A DNA stretch of 64,000 nt from Zhengitettix transpicula (Eukaryota > Arthropoda > Insecta > Orthoptera > Tetrigidae): NCBI GenBank assembly GCA_037074705.1, contig CM073590.1, positions 458,001 through 522,000 on the forward strand, in the 5' to 3' direction. Position numbers and translations under genes: made by a program. Shown here piece after piece: positions 10,269 through 21,826 of this stretch (within the stretch, counting starts at the first letter, position 1; each line of letters begins with the position of its first letter). Below the pieces are notes generated by a model. The model made no database searches and was not told the DNA's origin. It saw nothing but the letters and a program-made list of their open reading frames with translations.

Positions 10269-11972
10269 TACAAATAGCTCTGAACCCCGTATTGAAAAAC
10301 ATCGCCGAAGCCTTTTTGAATTAAACATTCTTTATTCCGGGATAAATCTATAGAACAGTCTTCCGGCCGAAATAATAACTGTAACTATACAAAATTTATT
10401 TATCAAGAGCTGTAAATATTTATTAATGAATGCAGCAAATTACTCGGTGAAAGAGCTCGGGAAGGTCACATTAGATCCTCTTCAATGAAATAGTTTGCTG
10501 ATATCCCGTCAAGTTCTGCTGTTATTTTACTATTATGATCTTCTAGAATTTAACTGCGGTCTTATTTTCCTTTTTATGTTCGACGGAAATCGAAGTAAGA
10601 TTTTCTGCTGGAAACTCCGTCGAATGAAAATTGAAGATTAATATTGTTATAATTTTTTTAATTAATGTTATCTTAGTATCTTTAACGCTGCTTTAAAATA
10701 TATTTTTTTTGTAAAGTACAATGATTTTTTCCTTGTACTTTGTAATTGTAATATTTTATTCTTTTCGTGTAATCTTATACTATGGCGTACTACTTCCTCG
10801 ACCGAGGACTAATGGAATGAATAATAAATCGAAATCTAGCAGGTCATTTTCTGTGCGAATGACCTTCTGTGAGCCCAAGGGCTATGAATAGTGACCATGT
10901 GAGGTTGTGGGGTTCTCACAGATGAGCGGACCACATTTTAGATAGATATTTTCAAGAACTTCGCGATGTGGGGGAGGTTTTAATGACCGCTAAGTGCGGG
11001 AAAGACGTGCGCGGTTTCAGAGAGTCGTGTTGTGTAAGTAGGACCAGACGGACGCAGTTGAAGTTTGGTAGAAAACTTAGATTGCGGAGAAGTGGATGCG
11101 GACCCGCCTATGACATTTACCTGCTTCTAGAGGTTAGAAACCAGACAGCCGACAGCGACAGGTTCGGGAACGGAACGTAGGGCTAGTTGCTTATGGCAGG
11201 GCAGCAATCTGTAGCTAGCTGCATGTCGGAGGAAACGACGCGTCGATGCTAGAACGTGTGGTTCCAATGATCGGCAGTCCTCCTCAAGGACGTGTTGAGG
11301 AGTCTTGTGGTCGAGTGGGCACAAATGGTATAAATCCCTTGTGTATATTAAATTGTATTTAAATGTTAATGTTTTATGATTATTAATAATCCCCATCATT
11401 GATCAAAGCCAGGACCCCTTGGATACAGTATTTTCAAAGTACTCACGAGTCCTGGCAAGTCGTTTGTCAGTTCCCTGGCGTGGATCGAGCAGATAAATCT
11501 GATTAAGGTAATTGTAGTTTTTAATTAAGTGGCGCTCGGGCCGGCATTCGTCAAATACAGAATCCGAAGGAGCGGGTAAGTGATTACAATATATAGTAAT
11601 AAGTTCCTCTGTACTTGCTTTTTTGCCAGCGTAGATTAGTCCTTATAATGTCTCAAACAGACAACCAGGACCAAAATTAAAGATTCTTTTTAATTAACTG
11701 TAATAAACGAGCAATGAGACAATATGCACATGTTCAGGTGTAGATTTTGATAATACCATTACTCTATACAGTCTGCTTATTCAGAGATAATCAGTTGTCT
11801 GAGACTGGAGCACGTCCTGTCCCCTCGGAACCTCACTCTCTCCAGACTGATTCACAACAGTTCCTAGAGTTTCCCTACACATTGTCGCCGAAATGCCGCC
11901 AACGAATAGTAAATATAACGCAACATAACTCGCAATTGGTCACTTGTCCTTGTCGTGTTACAATATATATAT
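10269..11972. other. No gene recognised; mixed AT-rich and GC-richer sequence
   Basis: Between about 10860 and 11330 the sequence is GC-richer and holds short open frames on both strands with no recognisable motif. Two places end in ATTACA or GTTACA directly followed by ATATAT (11583-11592 and 11958-11972), which is how family B LTR-like repeats end, so further decayed copies of such repeats may lie here; their starts could not be fixed. Confidence 0.35.
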
Positions 11973-13100
11973 TGTAATACCTAGTTAAGAAGGCCATTAT
12001 TTGGTTCATATTTCATCATATTTGTTTCACGGCACAGACTAGAGGTGGACGGCCATTATTTAAAATCTGTTTATCAACTGGGAATCTTGGGTGGCTCATA
12101 TAAAAAAATTATGATTGACGGCGGATGAATGCTAACCAAAGGGAGGACTATAATTGGGGGTCTTTAGAGGTTCTTAGATCTAATGTCTGACGGAAATCGG
12201 AACAAAACCACAAAGGAAAGATGACAACAGTTTTTTGTGGACATCCAATTATAAGATAAGGAAATGTTTATCTAACAATATTGAGTAGCTCTCTGAGCGT
12301 GGGAAAGCCGGATTATGTCCGAACGTGGGAAATCAGAACTGTGGGAAAAAGGAATATTCTGGAGAAGGGGAAGCTGATATATAAGTGAGTTTGGAAGCCA
12401 GAAAAGGAACGAGTTAGTTGGGTGCCAGAGAGCAAGGAAGTAGGACGTGTTAGTTGAAAGGCGGATCCTGAGGGAGACAAATGGTTTAGTAGGATACAGT
12501 ATTAGTTGAACATCAGAATTGAACTCTGTTTGGTGAATGTGGAGAGATCCTGAACATTTCAAATAAGACAAAACGCATTGGAATTGTCAATCATACTAGA
12601 CAAATTGATTGGTGGCCGCGGGCGAAACATCCATACGAGTAGTCGGAAGTCTGCTGTCTGGATTTTGGATACTGAAAGGATAGTGTTGTGTTGTGAAACG
12701 TGTGTCAGTAAAAATGTCTGTGTAAATTTTATGCACAGAGTGGCCATTATTAAAGTGAAGTGTGTTCCCGAACTCAAAAGCATAAAACTTGTAAGTAGCA
12801 ATTTAAAATAAATAATTTGTAAACCGTAAATTAAAGGTGAAAGATCAGATTTCGTTTCTAGTAACTTCAATAAATTAAATTTCTATATTATGTAAAATAA
12901 TTTCAAGTGTAATTGGATTATGTTCTTTCTATCAGGCCTAGTGGAGACCCTGAGATTTTGAGTTTCATTCTTTGTAAAAAAAATAATTGTATAAATTTTG
13001 TGTGAATAAATTTGTTTTGTTTTGTTAAATGTTAATTTTTGTTTAATTTACCACAACGTGGGGCAATTTCATTAATTAAATATATAATTTGGTTATTACA
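11973..13100 (+). repeat. LTR-like repeat, family B copy 2
   Basis: Starts TGTAATACCTAGTTAAG directly after ten bases of alternating AT and ends GGTTATTACA directly before a 22-base AT run. It shares with the other copies the word ATCAGATTTCGTTTC near 12845, AGACCCTGAGATTT near 12946 and CCACAACGTGGGG near 13050. The start words GGCCATTA are shared with the copy at 17050. Both flanks are alternating AT, so the target duplication cannot be measured. Open frames inside (12272-12870) are on both strands and lack motifs, and are probably not coding. Confidence 0.55.
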
Positions 13101-13122
13101 ATATATATATATATATATATAT
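13101..13122. repeat. (AT)n microsatellite
   Basis: About 22 bases of alternating A and T directly at the 3' end of an LTR-like repeat. Confidence 0.9.
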
Positions 13123-13799
13123 TATTTACCCAATATGATGGCTCAATTTTCTGACGACGAAATGTTTGAAGTGCGCTAGCGTTCTTTCTAGTTACCATTC
13201 CTGCACAATGGATTATTCTTTATTTCCGTTAAGTGAATGCAATTTTTGTAAGTTTTCAATAACAGCAATTTGTAAAGACACTATACGCCAAAGAAGGAAC
13301 ATGAATAAACTGTATGCTGACTATAAATTTACGAAAATTAAGAATAGAATAAAGCTTTTAACGTTTTGAGCTTTCATTGAATTAAAACGTCCGTTACATT
13401 ATTATTTTTTTGTTATTTCATTGGGTTGTTTTCTATATTTAGCGTCCGTAACTACCCGCTTTCGGCTTATTAAGCTTATTTCGTTAAAGATAATGTTATT
13501 AGACTATTGCAATCTATTTTATCTGAATCTCAAAGGAATTTTAATGATTTCTAGATTTTACGATAGTATATATTTTATTACATTTACCCCTGTTATAATT
13601 CGTGAACTATTTGACACAGTAAAATAGTCTCGGATCATTTTTTTAAATTATATCATCATTACATTTTTTCACAAATTCGATTTCGTTATGTAATTTGAAA
13701 AGTAAAATGTTACCTGAAAGTTCTTTCACACTACAAACTGCTCCGAAACAAAATCTTTGTACGAAATGGACTTCGAAAAATATTTTCCGATTTCCTTGG
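13123..13799. other. No gene seen; AT-rich spacer
   Basis: AT-rich sequence with two short plus frames (13166-13369 and 13421-13627) that lack recognisable motifs and have the composition of random AT-rich frames. Confidence 0.45.
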
Positions 13800-13925
13800 T
13801 ACTTGTCACAAGCCCTTATGATGACGGGAGAGGGATTTGCTTTGGGGACGCAGCATTCCCTATGCCCAAGATCTGCGACCCCGGAACAAGCACCCTCAAA
13901 ACAGGAGTCACCGGAAAACAGGGAG
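13800..13925 (-). mobile_element. Family A retroposon, internal fragment
   Basis: Minus-oriented fragment matching the middle of family A: TACTTGTCACAAGCCCTT, GACGCAGCATTCCCT and ATGCCCAAGATCTGCGACC align with the copy at 16500-16650. Relative to that copy the stretch between GCATTCCCT and ATGCCCAAG, about 70 bases, is deleted. Both ends are truncated. Confidence 0.75.
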
Positions 13926-14576
13926 GCAAACTGCATACAGTTTTTGCAGCATATAACAAGTATTTAAATGCATTTACTGTAAATATGGAAGTCGATATCT
14001 CGACATAGAAAATATTTTAGGTTAAATTATCGATTCACAGCAGATCAATTAAGTACGGTAAAAGTTTATTATCTCGCATAAGTTACTAAGAAACAATCTG
14101 TAAAATGCTTTATTGTACTTAATTTGAAGTTGTTTGGGTGGACATAAGTACCTTAATTAAATTTGGAGTGATGTACTACCGCGTCCCGAATAAGGTAGCG
14201 CCTGGGTTGTAACACGTGGAGGTAATGACCGTGTGATGACTGCGACGACGGCAGATGCTTTCTTCCTTTCGATTCGCAGCACGAACCGGATGTAGGCTCA
14301 ATGAACCACGGGAAGAAGCGGCGACCTCCTGATACGCCCCTGGCGCGCTTCCGCTACAGACATTCTGCAATCTGCACCCTTAGAAGAATACAAGTAGCAT
14401 ATATTCAGTCGCTATTTTTATGAAGTACGCTTTTTAATACTCAAATGGTATAATAACATTTTTCACTAGTTTATTTTTTCTTACTCTTTTCTCATTAATC
14501 TGCCTACTTCCTTTTTCGTCTTCCTACTGTTCTTATCCTTTTTGTTATAGCTCCACAGGTGAAACCGATATAGGCG
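13926..14576. other. No gene recognised; includes a GC-rich block
   Basis: Mostly AT-rich, but 14170-14390 is markedly GC-rich and contains a 64-codon minus frame (14176-14370) without a known motif. The sharp change in base composition suggests an old insertion that I cannot assign. Confidence 0.35.
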
Positions 14577-15205
14577 TACAAGATTACTCAAGTTTTATTT
14601 ACGTTATATTTTCATTATACTCAACAATATCTATCTGTCTGATCTTGGGTAGTTGTTGCTTGGGCAGTCATTAAAATTTAGGTTTAACTAAATAAACTAT
14701 TATATGAGTCCATTTTACAGATATCACGTACGAATTTCTATATGGAAAATATGTTAAAATAGCAACTTGAAGAATTAAAATAAAAATATTTACGTCTGAT
14801 TGAAAATTAATAAATAAGAAGATAGACAAATAGAGACAAAATAAGTGATAATATAAATACCACACAACGTTTCTGGAAGCCTTGTTCATTTCTTCAAGTG
14901 CAGAAAAAAAGTAAGAGCCTAGAGAAACACAACTGCCCGAGTCAGTTGGCAAAACTCAAAAGCCTCCAAGATTATTCAACTTTTATTTACTTTCTCTTTT
15001 CATTGTATTCAACAATATCTATCCATCTAGACTTGGGCAGTCCATGGATTATGAGTTCTGTCAACTGACTCGTACAGTTGTGCGTCTCTAGGCTCTTACC
15101 GTTTTTCTACACTTGAAGAAATGAACAAGGCTTCCAGAAACGTTGTTTGGTATTTATATTATCACTTCGTTTGTTTGTATTTGGCTATCTTTCTTATTAT
15201 TAACT
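14577..15205. repeat. Penelope-type inverted repeat with divergent hammerhead-like cores
   Basis: Two arms, about 14806-14962 and 15052-15205, are inverted copies of one another over roughly 150 bases. Each carries a core reading CTTGAAGA, then AGAAACGTTGT: minus strand 14898-14860 and plus strand 15112-15150. The cores point away from the centre. A second, direct repeat is also present: 14579-14660 and 14967-15040 share CAACAATATCTATC and flanking words. The downstream word ACGTTGTGTGG links this locus to those at 25692, 37655, 55955 and 60571. Core position 2-3 (CTTGAAGA instead of CTGAAGA) is altered and stem II is weak, so these copies look inactive. Assignment to Penelope-like ends rests on similarity to hammerhead-bearing ends of that class. 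Confidence 0.6.
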
Positions 15206-16157
15206 TAAATAATTTTTTTATCTCTATTTTAAAACTTTTATTCGGTTCAAGATACGTGTAACCTTCTCAATGTAGGCCACTAGAATTGATTAACTCGTTG
15301 TTCGTTGTCTGTAAAGTGAGGTTGATTTAAAAAGATGATTTATCAAGGACCAACAGGTTCCTCTGTACCTGATATACATAGAATCTGAACAACATGAAAT
15401 TTCTTACGGCAGTTTTATTTAATTCCTGCATTTGTTTGATGTAACATCCATTGTGAATTTGCTTGGTATTTTTCAGGTTCTTGAATTATTTTGGAGCTAC
15501 TTTCCGTTCATTACGGGAGCGTTCAGAAGGGTTGCAATTCCATGGCAATAATACGAAAACTATTTCGTTTTCAGATTATGACAATAAGGAAGTTGATGTG
15601 ATTATCAAGCCTATTTTGATGTGAACTGATTAGTGAATATTATAGCGGAAAGACAATGCAACCCGAAGTCTGGAGTAGTCAGAGCCTAAAATTATGTATT
15701 GTGAGTCGAAAGAGTGAATAATGACCTACAGAAAGGAAAATATTTGTGGAGACGAGAAGAACATCAATCACATTGCTGTTCCGGTCTACTAATAAACATT
15801 TCAAGTAGTAAGATTTCCTAGACGCTTTACCAACATCTGCAACAGATTAAAGCATTGCATTAATTCTGCAATTTTACTAAAATGGGTAATGGGGAGACTT
15901 TTGTGTCGTTTAATTTTTAATTGACAGTTTTAAGAAATTAAAATTAAATATAGGAGGTCCTAAACGTGCACAGTAATTAATTAATTTAGGAAATAATGCA
16001 TCGTAAAATATTTTTTTCTATTTTTATTGGGCAACACGAACTTTCCTCTTTTCTTAATTGGCTTATTATCTGGTGAAATAAGTAACGGTAAATTTGTAGA
16101 TGGTAGTATATGCACTACTCGGGACAACTGTAGTCCGATTGCTAATGTACGTCTGGT
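15206..16157. other. No gene seen; AT-rich spacer
   Basis: No open frame of note and no recognised repeat. Composition is AT-rich with scattered short poly(A)/poly(T) runs. Confidence 0.4.
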
Positions 16158-16712
16158 GTTGTGGGAACCTTAGTTCAAAACCAGAGACATCGCCGGAGGT
16201 CTAATCAAGGAAGGATCCGCCAGCGAGTGCTCAGTATAACTTCCATAGGCTTCCTTTTTGACGGTTACATGTTTTGTTTAGAGTATCAGGCTACATGAGG
16301 GTATCAGGCCACATAGTGGCAACTCCCCTTAATACGAAGGGATTTGAAACGGGGTATGCGGAAGGATAGAGGAAGGTAGCCAAGGGTTAACTAGCTATAG
16401 TTTAAGGATCCTACCCGGCATTCGGCTAAAAGTGATGCAGTACAAACCCGAGAAAGCCTGCATCAGGTAGCTCGGGCATTTGGTACTTGTCCCACGCCCT
16501 TCCGATAGCGGGAGAGGAGTTTGCTGTGGGGACGCAGCATTCCCTTCTCCGTGCCTCGACCAGTTTAGGAGGCAGCTGGCCGACTATTCCAATGGGAATA
16601 GCGGACAACTCTTACCGTATGCCCAAGATCTGTGACCCCGGAACATACACCGCTCAGAACAGGCCGACGTGCCTCGGCTTATGGGAACCTTAGTTCAAAA
16701 ACAGAGAGTTAT
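16158..16712 (-). mobile_element. Family A retroposon, minus orientation, with an extra 5' piece
   Basis: A nearly full-length minus-oriented copy spans about 16285-16712 and matches the copies at 8498 and 26616. To its left, 16158-16260 holds a second copy of the element's 5' end, in the same orientation: GGGAACCTTAGTTCAAAA occurs at both 16164 and 16684. The structure is therefore a partial tandem or a copy joined to an earlier truncated one. Between them is CATGTTTTG and a doubled ATCAGGC-CACAT word marking the 3' end. No clear target duplication was found. Confidence 0.75.
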
Positions 16713-17049
16713 CAAAAACGGAGAGTTATTAATGACAAGAAGAGGTTAAAACGATTTACGCAAAACTATTTAACAATGCAGTTGCAAGTAAAAGACGTGC
16801 ATATATGAAGTCTGATTGAGCGGCAGGACAACCATGGAGAAATTAATGCATTAACACAATACGGTCTACAAATTAGAAATTTGCTAAAGAGGAGAGAATT
16901 AAATTAATTTTTTGAACGTCCTATATAATTAATTCCAAATGAATAACGTTATAAAATAGGCGTTCAGAAAAGCCATATAAAATTTCAGAAGACGTTTTTT
17001 TCGTGTGCTGCAAACTGAAGATCAGGATACGTATTTTCGTAATATATAT
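16713..17049. other. No gene seen; AT-rich spacer
   Basis: No recognisable coding or repeat signal apart from the alternating AT run that precedes the LTR-like repeat at 17050. Confidence 0.4.
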
Positions 17050-18076
17050 TGCAATACTAATTAAGGAGGCCATTAATTGTTAAATAATTGGATTGCTTAG
17101 CGGTACAAATTCTTAAAGACGACAATGACGGCAGGCTCTTTGTCGGCGGTCTTTGTTGCAAGCTGCTAGGACTGGCTGAATTCAGTCTGCGGATATTATG
17201 GTCGGGAGAGGGAGCAAAGTTTATGAGTACGAACAACGTGGCCCAAGCTTAAAAATTCAACTGAGAGACTTATATGTTTTAAAAATCCATGTAAAAAGGT
17301 CCGGACGGAGAGACACGTTATAAAAACCACAAAGCTGAAACAAAAAGTTTAGCGCCACGTTCAGATACATACGAGTACCGAAATAACATTTTTCAGCATA
17401 AAGACATTGAGAAATAATACGTCCGACTGTTGACTGGAGGCGCGGCTGATCGAGTTCCCGGAGGAATAATACAAGAACTACATCCGTGTGTTTTGACAAT
17501 GATTTGTAGAACCAGTGATTTATGGTCTTTTTAGTGAATTGTGTCCCCAAGCTCCGAAAACTAAGTCTGGTACCAGCAGGACATTTGTAAGTACAAACCA
17601 AACTAAAGTCTGTAAACGGTAATTAAGGGTATTAGTCAGATTTCGTTCTTTTCATTTTTAGTTAGATTTCGTATTCCGTTCGTTTCAATTTGGTTGAATT
17701 GTTAATTATTTAATTTATAATTTTTGATTGTTCTTACTTATCAAACCCAGTTAAAGACCCTGAGAAGAAGAGTTATTAAATTTGATTGTTTGTGAAATAT
17801 AAAAGATTGTATTTAATTTGAACGCCACCAATTATAAATAAAAAATTATTTGTTTGTTAATTTTGAAATTATTGAATTCGGCGTGCCAACCTAGGGCAAA
17901 TAATTTGTAAAAAAACTAAATGAACACCTGTTAAATTAATCTTTGGCAAATTAAAAGTTTTTTATCATGATCATTTTGTTAAGTAATTTCTTTAATTAAC
18001 CTTTCTTTTTGCTCATTACACTTTTGGTTCCACAACGTGGGGAAACTTAATAAATTATTTATTTATTCTCATTACA
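17050..18076 (+). repeat. LTR-like repeat, family B copy 3
   Basis: Begins TGCAATACTAATTAAGGAGG after AATATATAT and ends TTCTCATTACA before ATATATAT. Shared family words are GTCAGATTTCGTTC near 17635, CAAACCCAGTTAAAGACCC near 17744 and CCACAACGTGGGG near 18030. A region ending GGACATTTGTAAGTAC near 17585 resembles a splice donor and its equivalent is present in the copies at 11973 and 39002. The 114-codon minus frame (17257-17601) lies wholly within this repeat and has no motif that I recognise. Confidence 0.55.
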
Positions 18077-18092
18077 ATATATATATATATAT
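18077..18092. repeat. (AT)n spacer between two LTR-like repeats
   Basis: Sixteen bases of alternating AT separate the 3' end of one family B unit from the TGTAGTAATTA start of the next. Confidence 0.85.
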
Positions 18093-18745
18093 TGTAGTAA
18101 TTAAAAAAGAAATTAATAATAAATAATTAAGTCAACTGTTGAACTCGAATTGTTATCGGCGAACACAAAGATTAAACACAAGAATGGTCAATAATCGAGG
18201 CCTAAGGTATTGTAGACATGGCGTGCTGAGACGGAGGTACAAGTTGCGAGTTGGCGATGGAATTCAGTCCAGAACGGAACAAAAGTTAAAACTCGAGCAG
18301 AGACTATACTCTGTTAATGCATTTTTAAAAGTATTGGAGAACATAGAGCAGCAGTAAAGTCAAATATTCATGAAAGTTTTGCATAAATAAATATTGCAAA
18401 GCAATAGCCGTTTTCGTCGGGATTGAATTTTACCAAAATCTGCGTGGAGGATTTGTATCGTGGTCGCATTGACGAAATTGTTGTGGAGCAGAGTAGCGTT
18501 CGAGTACAGCCAATTTGCCAAATTATCAAGTGAAGTGTTAGATTCTGTGAAAAATAAGGCCTGTTATAAAAATTAAAGTGTGTGTGAAAGTGTTCCGGAA
18601 CCAGGTAGAAATTGATTGCCCTGGTACCAACAAAACAGAAAGTTTAATTGAAAATTAATTAATTGTAAACGTTAACGTAAAGATAGTTGTCAGATTTCGT
18701 ATTTTTTAAAAAATATTGATTTGTAATAAATTCTCAAGTGCGCAT
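18093..18745 (+). repeat. LTR-like repeat, family B copy 4, 3'-truncated
   Basis: Starts TGTAGTAATTAAAAAAG. The last recognisable family word is GTCAGATTTCGTATT near 18690; the CACAACGTGGGG end is missing because an R1-like retrotransposon fragment begins about 18750. A 72-codon plus frame (18139-18357) inside the unit is Arg-rich but without a known domain, so I do not call a gene. Confidence 0.5.
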
Positions 18746-18749
18746 TGGC

Positions 18750-19310
18750 ACAGAAATTTGATTGGTGTACGTCTCGAGCCTGTTGGAAATGATTTATTCC
18801 AATACCTTGTCGGCCGTATCTATTCGACAGTTAGCCGATAAGAGGAAGGATGGGATGGCGGTTTATTGCCTTTCAGTAATAAAACAAGGTGTTGTCTTTT
18901 GCAGCGTTCTGGAAAGTTTCCTTCTACCATGCACTAGTTGAATAAAGGCGTCCTGCATTTAGAACAACACTCGGTAGCCGCCAGATTCCGAGGCTTTTGT
19001 AGCAAGCTTTCAAGAGTTCGAACCCTCTTGGTTGCAGGGACTTCGTATTTCTTCTACGGTTTGCCCCCATTTATAGCTATCGACCTCGGTACATAGGTTC
19101 TTCCATCATCTATCCTCTTTAGTATTTTTTAGTCGTCCTCGGGCATATCTTTTTCGAAATCCAAGCTTCCTCTGGCTCGTTGGTAATCTTCAGGAGTGAT
19201 GGCAACGTCTCCTTAATTCGAGTGGGTGGGCGACGGTTGTTGTAAGCTAGTGCCACTTAAGGCATCAAAATCACAATTGTTTTCTCCGAGTTAATGATTA
19301 TTATAATTTG
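18750..19310 (-). pseudogene. R1-clade-like non-LTR reverse transcriptase, N-terminal part (relic)
   Basis: Minus-strand frames near 18930-18830 read NFPERCKRQHLVLLLKGNKPP then SHPSSYRL, matching the start of R1/Jockey-type reverse transcriptases, FPxxWKxAxLVLIPKPGKPP...PSSYRPI. Further on, in a neighbouring frame, DTADKVLE and IISNRLE match DTxGKVLExIIxxRL. Upstream pieces (19200-19000) such as EDYQRARGSL fit the linker between endonuclease and reverse transcriptase. Protein of this kind would copy element RNA at a nicked target site. Several stops and frameshifts are present, and the catalytic FADD motif lies beyond the truncation at about 18750. R1 clade is favoured by the KPP...PSSYR spacing, but a related clade is possible. 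Confidence 0.7.
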
Positions 19311-20434
19311 CTTACGGTATTCCGTTTTTGTCTTGTTCTTTCTCATTCCTGTGCAGGTTTAGAAAACAAATAGAAGTATATGTTTTCTTGAATGTGACAA
19401 ATTGTTCTCTAAGTTCGTTTAGTCTATTCATTACATTTATGGTTTCTGTACTGAATGCACTTCTCAATTCTGCTCGTCCCTTTGGCTTCCTAAATTTCGG
19501 TAATGTCTATTCCATTTTTAATATTCATATAAATACTTCATATACTACAATTTCTAAAATTTTCCATTTCTTGTACATCTGAGATGCCAAGTGATCATAA
19601 AAAAAATTATATCCCTGCAGAGATATTCCCACATGAAAAAAAAAAGTGTTATAATTTAAACACAGTTAAGCATGCAACTGAAGTGTTAGAGACAGACATT
19701 GGTATACGCACATTTTACCCTGTTAATGAAGAAACAAGGTTATATATTAATCTCTGTTTAAATAATATCTCAAATTTTATTAATTATAAATTCTTAAAAA
19801 TTTTAAAATTATTTTGTCGACAGGCTATTTTATTTGGTGGCTGATTTATTGGAAATAGTTATTTAAAGTGTTCGATTAATATAAAACATTATAATTAGCA
19901 CTATTATCTTTAGACTACACTATAAATACAGACTTTTCCTTAAATAAATTTATAACGTGAACTCCTTTGGTGTAAGTTTTAGTGAGGATAATTGGCAAAA
20001 CGTAAGTGACAATATAAACGAATTTCTGTTACAAATCAATTTAAATGTCTTATCTTTTCCTCTGTCGCTGGCCAGGTGCCGGGCTGTCGTCGCGTCTCAT
20101 CCTACCAATATCTTCTTTTCAATAACTTCTGCGTATCAGCTTTATATTCTGCACATTACTTTACTTTAATTTTTTAACTCACTTTGCTCTGCTTTTCAAA
20201 ACACTTATACAATAATTCACTTACTCCATGGAACCCTTTCAAACAACTTTACATTATATATTTTAGTTTGCGTCTGCTTGATCGTATTGGAATTCATTTT
20301 AAATTTGGGATGTTACTTAGCTAATTGATTGTACTTCAATACATCATAATTCTGTTATTTTAAATATATGCAATGTTGTTACAAGTTACCTAATGTTTAT
20401 GTGTAAAGTACCCTGACAATGGGATCTGGATGTT
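19311..20434. other. No gene seen; AT-rich spacer
   Basis: Three plus frames of 70-86 codons occur (19328-19582, 19584-19844, 19957-20169). They are rich in Ile, Leu, Asn and Lys, as expected from AT-rich sequence, and show no domain. Confidence 0.4.
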
Positions 20435-21826
20435 TGCCAGACACACACTTACTTGCCCGATGCACATTTTCCCGACAACAACATCCCGACTGCCGTTTTC
20501 CCGATGGATCATTTTCCCGAAAGGTCAGTTTTTACGAAATAAAGCATAATATTAATGTTGTAGAACTCTTTGTAAATTAAGTTATTCATTAATGCGTGGA
20601 ACAATGTCAACCAAGTATCACTTAAAATCCAGGAACAACCATGCGGAATTAAGATAACTGTAGCACACCTATCGGTGCGGGTAGAAGGGGGTGGCTTTTT
20701 CAAAATACATAAATAGTTGACGAGGTCGCTCAGATTAATAATGTCACTCCCGATGGTTTTAATGCCGAATTTTATCCCATAAAGGCAAGAGGAACATGAA
20801 AGGGACTGACAAAAAATTGCGATAACTATCAAGATTGATGTCGAATCCAGTGGTTTGGAAGTCGCTGATTTAGTTATGGTATTAGGGCAGTGTTAAGTTA
20901 AAATTTAACCTCTACGGATAGGGGTGGAATGGGTTGATAATACTTTGATATCACCCGATATTGCTGTCGAAAGCGTTGTTATTGTGCTTGCTTAGTTTAG
21001 TTATAGCATTCCAGCAGGGTTAAGTTTAAAAATTCCTGGCGGCCTATGAAAATAATTAGGAAAAAAATATAATATCAATAATACAAAAATTAGTTATATA
21101 TTTGTCAAAGAATTTCGCTTCCAATCTTAAACACGTGAATCAATTTTGATGAAACTTTGTACATGAAGGATTTTTGTTATTATGTATTACAATAAACAGT
21201 TAATATCGGAAAAAAATAATATTGTTTTACGTCAAGTTACAATACATCAACAAATGAACGAAGACTACATTGTTGCCAACTTAAGTAAACTTATACATAG
21301 TACCAAGATTACATAAAAATTTAATGCAGTTATAATTAAGAGTCTAAAATTGGCATGCACCTAAAAAATGAAATAGCATTTCGAATAATGGTTTTGGACT
21401 TTTCTGAGGTTAATTCAGTTATTCTCGATGTAATTGAAGTTTCAACATATTTAAAATGGATGAGAGGTGGATGCGCAGAACATTTTATATGTATGGTATT
21501 ACTGTGTATGATTTTAATATTCTTAGAGGTACCGGTTGTATAGTCGAAAATGTTTGATTCCACATGCCATAACTAAACTCAGCGACTCCCAAAACACTGG
21601 ATTCGACACCAATCTTGGTAGTTAACGCAATTTTTTGTCACCCCCTTTCACTCCACCTCTTACCTGTCCTCTTGCATTGCGTAAAATGACCTGTAGGGAA
21701 ATCTTCGATCGGGAAAATGTACTGTCAGAAAAATGCCAATCGGGATAATGACTTGTCGGGCAAACGTCAATCGGGATATTGTTGTCTGGATAACGTGCAT
21801 CAGGCACGTGACGGGATTTTGTACCA
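20435..21826. mobile_element. Composite inverted-repeat element with minisatellite-like arms
   Basis: The left edge (about 20450-20535) holds repeated words of the form CATTTTCCCGA spaced about 20 bases. The right edge (about 21690-21825) holds the same words in reverse complement (TCGGGAAAATG, CGGGATAATG). Inside is a second inverted pair: 20785-20881 and 21566-21674 share, as reverse complements, CACTGGATTCGACA and GCAATTTTTTGTCA. So the whole is a foldback-like structure of about 1.4 kb whose two halves are inverted copies, with extra sequence in the left half (20540-20780). No transposase frame was found. The inner part resembles family D units near 9600. Class unknown; foldback or another non-autonomous DNA element is likely. 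Confidence 0.6.

Noticed and set aside
12272..12870. Two minus-strand genes of about 100 codons
   Set aside because: Both fall inside a family B repeat and overlap plus-strand frames; they have no motif or conserved frame.
17257..17601. 114-codon minus-strand gene
   Set aside because: It lies inside a repeated LTR-like unit, other copies do not keep the frame, and no domain is seen.
18990..19050. tRNA-like B box (GAGTTCGAACCCTC)
   Set aside because: No A box at the right distance, and the stretch lies inside the R1-like coding relic on the other strand.
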